DNA of 64,000 nucleotides, taken from assembly GCA_937880075.1 (NCBI GenBank), contig CALFLM010000060.1:76348-140347 (forward strand), given 5' to 3'. Source of the DNA: an uncultured Romboutsia sp. (GTDB lineage: Bacteria > Bacillota > Clostridia > Peptostreptococcales > Peptostreptococcaceae). Shown in pieces: positions 8,202 to 16,780 of this stretch. Both the position numbers and the translations under genes were made by a program. Position 1 is the stretch's first letter. Each line of letters begins with the position of its first letter. The notes beneath the pieces are model-generated. The model ran no database searches, was not told the origin of the DNA, and saw nothing but the letters and a program-made list of their open reading frames with translations.

Positions 8202-10691
8202 ATGGAAAAATACGCAAAAGTCGTAGTAAGAAGTAATACTTTCCACACTGATAACTTATTTACATATAAAGTACCAGAATTTTTAGAGAATCAGATATGT
8301 GTTGGTCATAGAGTTTTAGTACCATTTGGAAAAGGAAATAAACCTACAGAGGCTTTTGTATTTAAAATATCTGATAGTTTAGAAGAAGAAATGAAACTTA
8401 AGGAAGTAGTAGATGTATTAGATGAAGAACCTATTTTTAAATTAGAGGAGTTAGAACTTGTAAACTGGATGAAAAATAGATATCTTTGTACCTATATAGA
8501 CTGCATAAATTTAATATATCCTAAAGGATATAAATTAAATAATTATAAAGTTATAAGTTTAAGTGATGAAGTATTAAATTTAAATGAAGATGAGTTTGAG
8601 GATTTATTATCATCATTAGATGATATACAAAAAGATATTATTAGTAAAATAAAGATATCAAAGGGAAAACTGAAAGTTGAAAAGTTAAAGAAAATACCTA
8701 ATATAAATTATATATTAGATAAAATGAGTAAAAAAAATATAACTAATTTAAAATGGGAATATAAAAATCATAAAAATGAAAAAAACTTATGTTATATATC
8801 ACTTTCAATAGAAGCTGATGAAGTTTATGAATACTTAAAGAAAAATAAAATAAACCTAGGCACAAAACAAAAAGAAATAGTAGACTTCTTAAAAAATAAT
8901 GATAGAGTTGAGATTAATGATTTGATTGATATATTAAAGGTATCTAAACAAAGCATAATATCACTTCAAAATAAGAACTTAATAAATATTAATTTAGAAG
9001 ATTACTATAGAAATCCAGAAAATTCTTATACTCTAGAGCAAAAAGAAATATATCTAAATGAAGAACAAAAAAATGCATGTAATAAAGTTATAGAGGAAAT
9101 GTTTGATAAAGATAAAAAGCCTTATATGTTATATGGCGTAACAGGTAGTGGAAAAACAGAAGTATATATGGAAATTATAGAGTATGCTTTAAGTCAAGGG
9201 TTAGATAGCATAGTGTTAGTTCCAGAGATTGCTTTAACACCACAGACTATAACTAGATTTAAAAATAGATTTGGAGATATTGTAGGGGTTTTTCATAGTC
9301 AATTATCTGAAGGACAAAAACATGATGTTTATAAAGCTATTAAAGCTGGTAATATAAGAATATTAATAGGAGCAAGATCAGCCTTATTTGCACCTTTTAA
9401 TAGTTTAGGAGTTATAATAATTGATGAGTTTCATGAAACTTCTTATAAATCAGATAAGAATCCTAAATTTAGTGCAATAGAAGCTGCAAAATTTATTTCG
9501 AATAAAAATGATATATCATTAGTATTAGGTTCAGCAACTCCGTCGATAGAAGAATATTATAAAGCAAAAAATGGAGAATATAACCTTATTGAAATAAAAA
9601 AAAGGGCTAATAAAAATCCACTTCCTAAAATTGAAGTTGTGGATATGAAGGAAGAGTTAAATAAAGGAAATAAAAGCATATTTAGCTTTAAACTTCAAGA
9701 AGAAATAAAATATGCTGTTAAAAATAATAATCAAGTAATATTATTTTTAAATCGAAGAGGATATGCAAGTTTTGTATCATGTAGAAGTTGTGGATATGTG
9801 TTCCAATGTGAAAATTGTGACATATCTCTTACATATCACAAGAGCAAAAATATAGGAAGATGTCATTATTGTGGCTATGAAAGAGAAATACCTAAGGAGT
9901 GTCCAGAGTGTAGTAGTACATATGTTAAACCTTTTGGAGTAGGTACTCAAAAAATAGAAGAAGAATTAAAAGTAATTTTTCCAGAACTTAAAGTTCTTAG
10001 AATGGATAAGGATACAACTTCGAAAAAAGGATCTCTTGAAGAAATATTAAATAAATTTAAAAATAAAGAAGCAGATATATTAATAGGTACACAAATGCTA
10101 AGTAAAGGCCTAGATTTTGATAATGTAACTTTAGTTGGTATCTTATCTGCAGATATGATATTAAACTTCCCAGATTTTAAAAGTTTTGAAACTACATTCC
10201 AATTAATAACTCAGGTTTCAGGAAGAGCAGGAAGATCTGATAAAGAAGGAAAAGTGGTTCTTCAAACATACGATATAGATCACTATTCAATAAGGCGAGC
10301 TATTAACTATGATTTTGAGGGATTTTACGAGGATGAAATAAAGGTAAGGAAAGCATTTGGGTATGCTCCGTTTAATAATATGATAAGTGTAGTTGTAAGT
10401 GGAGAAAATGAAAATTTAGTAAAGAAGAATATTCAAAACATGTATGATTCTATCATATATTTACTAAAAGGTAGAGGTATAACTGATTTTGAATTTATAC
10501 TAGGACCAAACCCTTGCTCAATTTCTAAGATAAATCAAAATTATAGATGGCAAATATTATTTAAAGATGATAATATTGAAATTAATTTATTAAAGGGTAT
10601 AATAAAGTATATATGTATAACAAAAAGAGATACTGTATTTAATAAAAATGTTAATGTATCAATAGACATTAACCCAAACAGTGTATTATAA
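8202..10691 (+). CDS. priA: Primosomal protein N' (PriA replication restart helicase)
   Basis: An 829-residue superfamily 2 DNA helicase that reloads the replisome at collapsed forks. The N-terminal 3'-DNA-binding domain is followed by Walker A GVTGSGKTEVYME (about residue 313), Walker B IIIDEFHE (DEFH rather than the common DEEH), GSATPS, and four CxxC pairs that bind zinc (CRSC, CENC, CHYC, CPEC; about 525-570). The helicase motif QVSGRAGR is intact. The middle region (about 130-260) is more lysine/asparagine rich than usual. It is 18 bases upstream of def, as in many Firmicutes. Confidence 0.94.
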   Translation: MEKYAKVVVRSNTFHTDNLFTYKVPEFLENQICVGHRVLVPFGKGNKPTEAFVFKISDSLEEEMKLKEVVDVLDEEPIFKLEELELVNWMKNRYLCTYIDCINLIYPKGYKLNNYKVISLSDEVLNLNEDEFEDLLSSLDDIQKDIISKIKISKGKLKVEKLKKIPNINYILDKMSKKNITNLKWEYKNHKNEKNLCYISLSIEADEVYEYLKKNKINLGTKQKEIVDFLKNNDRVEINDLIDILKVSKQSIISLQNKNLININLEDYYRNPENSYTLEQKEIYLNEEQKNACNKVIEEMFDKDKKPYMLYGVTGSGKTEVYMEIIEYALSQGLDSIVLVPEIALTPQTITRFKNRFGDIVGVFHSQLSEGQKHDVYKAIKAGNIRILIGARSALFAPFNSLGVIIIDEFHETSYKSDKNPKFSAIEAAKFISNKNDISLVLGSATPSIEEYYKAKNGEYNLIEIKKRANKNPLPKIEVVDMKEELNKGNKSIFSFKLQEEIKYAVKNNNQVILFLNRRGYASFVSCRSCGYVFQCENCDISLTYHKSKNIGRCHYCGYEREIPKECPECSSTYVKPFGVGTQKIEEELKVIFPELKVLRMDKDTTSKKGSLEEILNKFKNKEADILIGTQMLSKGLDFDNVTLVGILSADMILNFPDFKSFETTFQLITQVSGRAGRSDKEGKVVLQTYDIDHYSIRRAINYDFEGFYEDEIKVRKAFGYAPFNNMISVVVSGENENLVKKNIQNMYDSIIYLLKGRGITDFEFILGPNPCSISKINQNYRWQILFKDDNIEINLLKGIIKYICITKRDTVFNKNVNVSIDINPNSVL

Positions 10692-10709
10692 ATTTAGGAG
10701 GAATAAAAA

Positions 10710-11150
10710 ATGGCATTAAGAGAAATAGTTCAAATAGGAGAACCAGTTTTAAGAAAGAAAGCAAAAAAAGTTGAAGTAATTGATGAAAAGATAATACAAA
10801 TATTAGATGATATGGCAGAAACAATGTATAATGCTGATGGAGTAGGACTTGCTGCACCTCAAGTTGGTATATTAAAAAGAATAGTAGTTATAGATATAGG
10901 TGATGGCATAATAGAGCTTATAAATCCTGAGATAATAGAAACATCTGGAGAACAAATAGGAGAAGAAGGATGTTTAAGTGTTATAGGTGAATCAGGTGTA
11001 GTTAGAAGACCAAATGTTGTAAAAGTAAGAGCTTATAATAGAAAAGGTCAATTATTTGAAATAGAAGGAGAAGAACTTTTAGCTAGAGCATTCTGTCATG
11101 AGATAGACCATTTAGACGGAATACTATATGTAGATAAAGTAGAAAAGTAA
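10710..11150 (+). CDS. def: Peptide deformylase
   Basis: A 146-residue metallohydrolase removing the formyl group from nascent N-terminal methionine. All three family motifs are intact: GVGLAAPQVG, EEGCLSV (metal Cys) and HEIDHLDG (metal His pair and catalytic Glu). Length fits short type-2-like clostridial deformylases. Start 10710 follows AGGAGG. It pairs functionally with fmt, 14 bases downstream. Confidence 0.96.
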   Translation: MALREIVQIGEPVLRKKAKKVEVIDEKIIQILDDMAETMYNADGVGLAAPQVGILKRIVVIDIGDGIIELINPEIIETSGEQIGEEGCLSVIGESGVVRRPNVVKVRAYNRKGQLFEIEGEELLARAFCHEIDHLDGILYVDKVEK

Positions 11151-11164
11151 TAGGAGCTGATAAA

Positions 11165-12094
11165 ATGAGAGTACTATTTATGGGAACACCGGATATAGCT
11201 ACGGGGTGTTTACAAAAGCTAATAGATGAAAAATATGATGTTATAGGTGTTGTAACTCAACCTGATAAGCCTCAAAATAGAGGTAAAAAATTAGGTATGC
11301 CACCTGTTAAGGAATTAGCTTTAAAGTATGATATACCAGTATATCAACCGATAAAGGCTAAAGATGAAGAATTTGTAGAAACTTTAAAAGAATTAAATCC
11401 AGATATAATAGTAGTAGTAGCATTTGGTCAAATTCTTACAAAATCAATATTAGACATACCTAAACTTGGATGTATAAATGTTCATGTTTCATTATTACCT
11501 AAATATAGAGGAGCAGCTCCAATAAACTGGGTAATAATAAATGGAGAAGAAAAGACTGGAGTTACTACTATGTACATGGATGAAGGTCTAGATACTGGAG
11601 ATATGATATTAACAGAGGAATTTGACTTAGATGATGAAATAACAGCAGGTGAACTTCATGACAAAATGAAAGATATAGGAGCTGATGTTTTAATAGAAAC
11701 ACTAAAACAAATAGAAAAAGGATGTGCTCCTAGGATACCTCAAAATCATGAAGAGTTTACATATGCTCCAATGATGAATAAAGCTTTAGGTCAAATAGAT
11801 TGGTCAAAATCAGCAAGGGAAATACATAATCTTGTAAGAGGTGTAAATCCATGGCCAAGTGCTTACACAACTTATGAAGGATCGACTATGAAGGTATGGA
11901 AAACTGAAGTTTTAAATGAAACTAGTGATAAAGAGCCAGGAACAGTACTTAAGGCTGACAAAGATGGTATAAGAGTAAGTACTAGGGATAATGTAGTTTT
12001 AGTTAAAGAAATTCAAATGCCAGGAAAGAAAAGAGTACTTGTGTCTGAATATATAAAAGGAAATAATATAAACACTAATATAATATTAGGTTAG
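11165..12094 (+). CDS. fmt: Methionyl-tRNA formyltransferase
   Basis: A 309-residue enzyme formylating initiator Met-tRNA using 10-formyl-THF. It begins RVLFMGTPDIA, and the catalytic Asn-His-Asp region is seen as INVHVSLLPKYRGAAPINW with the following GVTTMYMDEGLDTGDM. The C-terminal tRNA-binding domain starts near residue 205. It is adjacent to def, the enzyme that reverses its modification on proteins. Confidence 0.96.
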   Translation: MRVLFMGTPDIATGCLQKLIDEKYDVIGVVTQPDKPQNRGKKLGMPPVKELALKYDIPVYQPIKAKDEEFVETLKELNPDIIVVVAFGQILTKSILDIPKLGCINVHVSLLPKYRGAAPINWVIINGEEKTGVTTMYMDEGLDTGDMILTEEFDLDDEITAGELHDKMKDIGADVLIETLKQIEKGCAPRIPQNHEEFTYAPMMNKALGQIDWSKSAREIHNLVRGVNPWPSAYTTYEGSTMKVWKTEVLNETSDKEPGTVLKADKDGIRVSTRDNVVLVKEIQMPGKKRVLVSEYIKGNNINTNIILG

Positions 12095-12102
12095 GTGTAA
12101 AT

Positions 12103-12840
12103 ATGATAGACATAAAAAAATATTTAACAACAATAGGTATACTAGTAGCAATACTTATTTTAGGTACTATTATTGTAAATATATTTATATCTAGCTTAAC
12201 TCATATATTTGGATTATTAATTAATATTTTAGTATTATCTATAATAATTATTATAATTTTTTCAACAATAGTTACTTACAATATAATTAATGATAAAAAG
12301 CTTAGTTCTAGTTTAATGAAAATTAACTTAAAAATTTCAAAGTTACTATTTAATCCAGTTATTTTTATAGCTTCATATATAGGTATACCTAAAAATGAAA
12401 TAAGAAAAATATTTGTAAAATTAAATAATAGCTATATATATAGCAATGAATATAATTTTAATTCTGAAGATATATTAATACTTATACCTCATTGTGTACA
12501 AAAAAATAGTTGCAAATTAAAAGTAACTAATAAAATAGAAAATTGTGCAAAATGTGGATTATGCAATGTAAGTGATTTAGTTAAACTAAAAGAAAAAACA
12601 GGAATAAACATATTCATAGCTACAGGTGGAACATTAGCTAGAAAAATAATTATAGAAAATAAGCCTAAAGCTGTTATAGCAGTAGCTTGTGAGAGAGATT
12701 TAACATCTGGTATTCAAGATATGAAACATATACCAGTGTTAGGTGTATTTAATAAAAGACCAAATGGCCCGTGTATAGATACTTTAATAGATATACATGA
12801 AGTTGAAAGGGCAATAAGTTTTTTAACTAATAAAAAATAA
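12103..12840 (+). CDS. DUF116 family membrane-anchored cysteine-rich protein
   Basis: A 245-residue protein with two hydrophobic N-terminal segments (about residues 8-30 and 34-57) and a cytoplasmic-looking C-terminal domain rich in paired cysteines (PHCVQKNSC, CAKCGLC, ACERD, PNGPCID). The Cys spacing suggests a metal or iron-sulfur site, but that is inference. This matches DUF116, a family of unknown function common in Clostridia and some archaea, often next to fmt and a zinc peptidase as here. SD is weak (TAGGTG). Confidence 0.75.
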   Translation: MIDIKKYLTTIGILVAILILGTIIVNIFISSLTHIFGLLINILVLSIIIIIIFSTIVTYNIINDKKLSSSLMKINLKISKLLFNPVIFIASYIGIPKNEIRKIFVKLNNSYIYSNEYNFNSEDILILIPHCVQKNSCKLKVTNKIENCAKCGLCNVSDLVKLKEKTGINIFIATGGTLARKIIIENKPKAVIAVACERDLTSGIQDMKHIPVLGVFNKRPNGPCIDTLIDIHEVERAISFLTNKK

Positions 12841-12862
12841 GTGTTAAGGGAGAGTGTTTTTA

Positions 12863-13573
12863 ATGCCATATTATGGTTACGGTGGTTATGGATACTATGG
12901 ATTTGACCCTACTTTTATAATATTAGTTCCAGCTATACTTTTTACTATATATGCTCAGTTTAAAGTAAGTTCTACAACTAGTAGATTTTTAAGAGTCAAT
13001 ACTCAAAGAGGGTTTACAGGAGAGCAAGTTGCAAGAAGAATATTAGAATCAAATGGACTATATGATGTTAGGGTTGAAATGGTAAGAGGTAATTTAAGTG
13101 ACCATTATGACCCAAGAAGTAAAATAGTAAGATTATCACAAGATATATACTATGGAACATCAGTAACATCAGTAGCTGTTGCAGCTCATGAATGTGGTCA
13201 TGCAATTCAACATGCTAAAGGATATATGCCTTTAAATTTAAGAAGTAGCTTAGTTCCAGTAGTAAATTTTGCATCAAATATATCATGGCTTTTAATCGCG
13301 TTAGGATTTATTATGAGGGGTCCATTTTTAGAAATTGGTATACTTTTATTTTCTGCATCAGTTTTATTTCAAATAATAACTTTACCTGTTGAGTTTAATG
13401 CATCTAATAGAGCATTAGTTCAACTTGGAAATTTGGGTATTGTAGAAGGTAAAGAGTTAAACCAAAGTAGAAAAGTACTTACAGCAGCAGCATTAACGTA
13501 TGTTGCAGCAGCATTAACATCAGTACTTCAATTACTTAGATTAGTAGCAATATCTAATAGAGATAATGATTAA
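12863..13573 (+). CDS. Neutral zinc metallopeptidase, YugP-like membrane protein
   Basis: A 236-residue integral membrane protein with a zinc-protease signature AAHECGHAIQHA (HExxH) near residue 110. It opens with a Tyr/Gly-rich segment and a transmembrane stretch; two further hydrophobic segments lie after the catalytic helix. It matches the Zn-peptidase_2 (YugP) family, whose substrates are unknown. Start 12863 is chosen because GGGAG (12848-12852) is 10 bases away; GTG at 12854 is too close. A strong terminator follows. Confidence 0.82.
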   Translation: MPYYGYGGYGYYGFDPTFIILVPAILFTIYAQFKVSSTTSRFLRVNTQRGFTGEQVARRILESNGLYDVRVEMVRGNLSDHYDPRSKIVRLSQDIYYGTSVTSVAVAAHECGHAIQHAKGYMPLNLRSSLVPVVNFASNISWLLIALGFIMRGPFLEIGILLFSASVLFQIITLPVEFNASNRALVQLGNLGIVEGKELNQSRKVLTAAALTYVAAALTSVLQLLRLVAISNRDND

Positions 13574-13582
13574 ATGGAGATT

Positions 13583-13606
13583 GTCCTAGAGTTTCTAGGA
13601 CTTTTT
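13583..13606 (+). terminator. Terminator between the zinc peptidase gene and rsmB
   Basis: An 8-bp perfect stem GTCCTAGA (13583-13590)/TCTAGGAC (13594-13601) with a 3-base loop and TTTTT immediately after. It separates the dapF-to-peptidase run from rsmB, although read-through is possible. Confidence 0.85.
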
Positions 13607-13632
13607 CTGTGTAAAATATAAGGAGACAACGT

Positions 13633-14961
13633 ATGAAGGCAAGAGAGATAGCATTTAAGATTCTTTGTGACATAGAAGAGAATAACAATTATTCTAACAT
13701 AGCAATAAATAAACATTTTAAAAATTTAAAAATATCAAATCAAGATAGAGGACTAGCTACAGAGATTGTGTATGGTGTAGTTGAAAATAAATATTATTTA
13801 GACTATATTATAAATAAACTTTCAAAGATAAATACGCAAAAATTATCAATTTGTGTTAAAATATTGCTAAGGATGGGAATTTATCAGATTGCTTTTTTAA
13901 ATAGTATTTCAGACTATGCGGCTGTAAATGAAACTGTTAATTTAGTTAAGAAATATGATAAAAGATCTAGTGGATTTGTAAATGCAATACTTAGAAATAT
14001 AATAAGAAATAAAGAAGAAATATTAAATGTAGATATAGAAAATGACGATATAATGTATCTATCTACTAAATATTCATACAACCCTTGGATGATAAAAAAC
14101 TTTATTAATAGCTTTGGAAAAGATTTTACAGAAGATTTAATAGAATCTAACAATGAAAAGCCAAGTATATATTTAAGAACTAATACACTAAAGATTACTA
14201 GAGATGAACTTATAGAAAAGTTAAAAGAAAGTGGCTTAAAAGCTTATAAAGTGTCTATTATAGATGAAGCCATAAGAGTTGAAAATCTTAAGGATATAGA
14301 AAATAATGAATTGTTTAAAGAAGGATTATTTACTATACAAGATATAAGTTCTATGATAGCATCAAAGGTATTAAATCCAAAAGAGCATTCAAATGCATTA
14401 GATATATGTAGTGCTCCAGGAGGAAAAACTACTCATATAGCAACACTTATGAAAAATACTGGTAAGGTTATTTCTAGAGATGTATTTGATCATAAGTTAA
14501 ATCTTATAAATAATACAGTAAATAGATTAGGGCTTACTAATGTAGAAGTTCAAAAATTTGATGCATCTATTTTAGATGAAAATAGTGTAGATAAATTTGA
14601 TTATGTTCTAGCTGATGTTCCTTGCTCAGGTCTAGGCATAATAAGAAGGAAGCCAGAAATAAAATATAAATTAAAAAGTGAAATAAAAGATTTACCAGTT
14701 TTACAAAGTAATATTTTAGAAAATGCATCTAAGTATGTTAAAGTAGGTGGAAGTCTTTTATACAGTACATGTACTATATTAGATGATGAAAATATAGAAG
14801 TAATAAATAATTTCTTAAAGGAAAATGATAACTTTGAATTAGTACCTATTAATGAAGTAAATGTAGATTTAGATAACCAAGAAAAAGGATATTTGAAAAT
14901 ATATCCAAATATTCATGGTATGGATGGTTTCTTTATAGCAAAATTAAAAAGAGTAAGGTAG
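13633..14961 (+). CDS. rsmB: 16S rRNA (cytosine-967-C5)-methyltransferase RsmB
   Basis: A 442-residue protein with an N-terminal NusB-like RNA-binding domain (about residues 1-140, starting MKAREIAFKILCDIE) and a C-terminal SAM methyltransferase domain. The SAM motif CSAPGGKTTHIA and the catalytic DVPCSGLGIIRRKPE and YSTCTI (two cysteines of RCMT enzymes) are intact. Start 13633 follows AGGAGA. It begins the rsmB-rlmN-stp-prkC series, in tight spacing. Confidence 0.95.
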   Translation: MKAREIAFKILCDIEENNNYSNIAINKHFKNLKISNQDRGLATEIVYGVVENKYYLDYIINKLSKINTQKLSICVKILLRMGIYQIAFLNSISDYAAVNETVNLVKKYDKRSSGFVNAILRNIIRNKEEILNVDIENDDIMYLSTKYSYNPWMIKNFINSFGKDFTEDLIESNNEKPSIYLRTNTLKITRDELIEKLKESGLKAYKVSIIDEAIRVENLKDIENNELFKEGLFTIQDISSMIASKVLNPKEHSNALDICSAPGGKTTHIATLMKNTGKVISRDVFDHKLNLINNTVNRLGLTNVEVQKFDASILDENSVDKFDYVLADVPCSGLGIIRRKPEIKYKLKSEIKDLPVLQSNILENASKYVKVGGSLLYSTCTILDDENIEVINNFLKENDNFELVPINEVNVDLDNQEKGYLKIYPNIHGMDGFFIAKLKRVR

Positions 14962-14968
14962 TGATAGT

Positions 14969-16000
14969 ATGAGTAAAAATAAAGTAGCATTAAAAAACTT
15001 TACAGAAGAAGAATTAAAAGAATTTGTAAAATCTATAGGAGAACCGGCATTTAGAGGATCTCAAATATATTCATGGATATACAAAGGAGTAAAGACTTTT
15101 GATGATATGAAAAATATACCAAAGTCTTTGAGAGAGAAGCTTGAAGAAGTTTCTTTTATTGGAAATTTAAAAATAGAATTAAGTTTAAAATCTAAGATAG
15201 ATAAAACTAGAAAATATTTATTTGAATTAAATGATGGTAATATAATAGAATCTGTAATGATGGATTATGAAGATAGAATTACAGTTTGTATATCAAATCA
15301 AGTTGGATGCAGAATGGGATGTAGATTTTGTGCATCTACATTAGAAGGATTGGTAAGAAATTTAGAGCCATGGGAAATTATAGATCAAATACTTAAGATA
15401 CAAGAAGATATAGGAAAGAGAGTTTCAAATTTAGTGTTAATGGGAAGTGGAGAACCATTAGATAATTTTGAAAATACTAAAAAATTCTTAAAAATTGTTA
15501 ATGATAAAAATGGTTTAAATATAGGTTATAGACACATAACATTATCTACATGTGGAATAGCTCCTAAGATGAGAGAATTAGCTGATTTAGAAATTCCTAT
15601 TAACTTAGCATTATCTCTTCATTCTCCATATGATGAAAAAAGAAAAGAGATAATGCCGATAGCAAATGCTTATACAATAAAAGATATATTAGATGCATGT
15701 AAATACTATATTAAAAAAACAAATAGGAGGGTCACTATAGAATACTCTTTAATAAAAGGTGTGAATGACTCTGAAAAAGAAGCAAAAGAACTTATAAGAT
15801 TATTAAAAGGGATGTTATGTCATGTAAATCTGATTCCTGTTAATAATGTTGAAGAAAGAGACTTTAAAAGACCAGATAAATCTCATATATACAGATTTAG
15901 AGATATATTAGAAAAAAATAATATACCAGCTACAGTTAGAATATCTATGGGTTCAGATATAGGTGGAGCTTGTGGACAATTGAGAAGAAAACATAAGTAG
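14969..16000 (+). CDS. rlmN: Dual-specificity 23S rRNA A2503 / tRNA A37 methyltransferase RlmN
   Basis: A 343-residue radical SAM methylsynthase. The CxxxCxxC cluster site is CRMGCRFCAST near residue 110, followed by VLMGSGEPLDN and LSTCGI. The second catalytic Cys is in GSDIGGACGQL at the C-terminus. It starts 7 bases after rsmB with little Shine-Dalgarno, so it probably relies on coupling. Confidence 0.96.
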   Translation: MSKNKVALKNFTEEELKEFVKSIGEPAFRGSQIYSWIYKGVKTFDDMKNIPKSLREKLEEVSFIGNLKIELSLKSKIDKTRKYLFELNDGNIIESVMMDYEDRITVCISNQVGCRMGCRFCASTLEGLVRNLEPWEIIDQILKIQEDIGKRVSNLVLMGSGEPLDNFENTKKFLKIVNDKNGLNIGYRHITLSTCGIAPKMRELADLEIPINLALSLHSPYDEKRKEIMPIANAYTIKDILDACKYYIKKTNRRVTIEYSLIKGVNDSEKEAKELIRLLKGMLCHVNLIPVNNVEERDFKRPDKSHIYRFRDILEKNNIPATVRISMGSDIGGACGQLRRKHK

Positions 16001-16018
16001 CTTTAAGGGGGTATTTTT

Positions 16019-16768
16019 GTGATTTATAACTGTGCATCCCATATAGGTAAAGTTAGAAAAAATAACGAAGACTACTGTAAGGGTGAAATAATAAACACAG
16101 ATTTTGGACATATTGGAATATTTGCATTAGCTGATGGAATGGGTGGACATAACAAAGGTGAAGTAGCAAGTAAACTAGCAGTAGAAAATATAGTTGGGTT
16201 TTTAAAAGAAAATTTACTACAAAGTAGTAATATAAAGATTGATTATATTGATGACATTATTAAACAGGCCTATCATAATGTTAATCAAATAATTTATGAA
16301 AAATCTATAAGTGATTTAGCATTTGAAGGTATGGGAACTACTCTTGTAATAGCAATTATATATAAGAATAATCTATATATTGCTAACGTAGGAGATAGTA
16401 GATGTTATTTACTTAATGAAGATGGATTTAATAAAATAACAATAGATCATTCAGTTGTTGAAGAACTTATAAAAGCAAATATTATTACTGAAGAAGAAGC
16501 AAAAACTCATCCAAGGAGAAATCATATAACTAGAGCTATTGGAACAGATGAAATGGTTATAGTAGATATATTTAAAAAACAAATAGATAAAGGTAACAAA
16601 ATATTATTAGCCAGTGATGGATTAACTGGATTTGTAGATGATAATATTATAAAAGATATACTATTAAAAGATGATGATGTAAAGAGTTTAGTACAAGAAT
16701 TGATAAACACTGCAAATGACGTTTCTGGAAGAGATAATATTTCAGTTATATTGATAGAAGAGAAATAG
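16019..16768 (+). CDS. stp: PP2C-type serine/threonine protein phosphatase (Stp/PrpC)
   Basis: A 249-residue Mn-dependent phosphatase that reverses PASTA-kinase phosphorylation. Metal-binding motifs are seen in order: NNEDY, ADGMGGHNKGE, GDSRCY, ASDGLTG and GRDNISVI. The GTG start at 16019 has AAGGGGG upstream; no better ATG exists. It lies 12 bases before the kinase gene, the usual phosphatase-kinase pair. Confidence 0.94.
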   Translation: MIYNCASHIGKVRKNNEDYCKGEIINTDFGHIGIFALADGMGGHNKGEVASKLAVENIVGFLKENLLQSSNIKIDYIDDIIKQAYHNVNQIIYEKSISDLAFEGMGTTLVIAIIYKNNLYIANVGDSRCYLLNEDGFNKITIDHSVVEELIKANIITEEEAKTHPRRNHITRAIGTDEMVIVDIFKKQIDKGNKILLASDGLTGFVDDNIIKDILLKDDDVKSLVQELINTANDVSGRDNISVILIEEK

Positions 16769-16780
16769 GACGGTGATAAA

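Noticed and set aside
9421..9435. PriA Walker B reads DEFH instead of DEEH
   Set aside because: The key Asp-Glu and His are present and the change is conservative in position; all other helicase motifs are intact.
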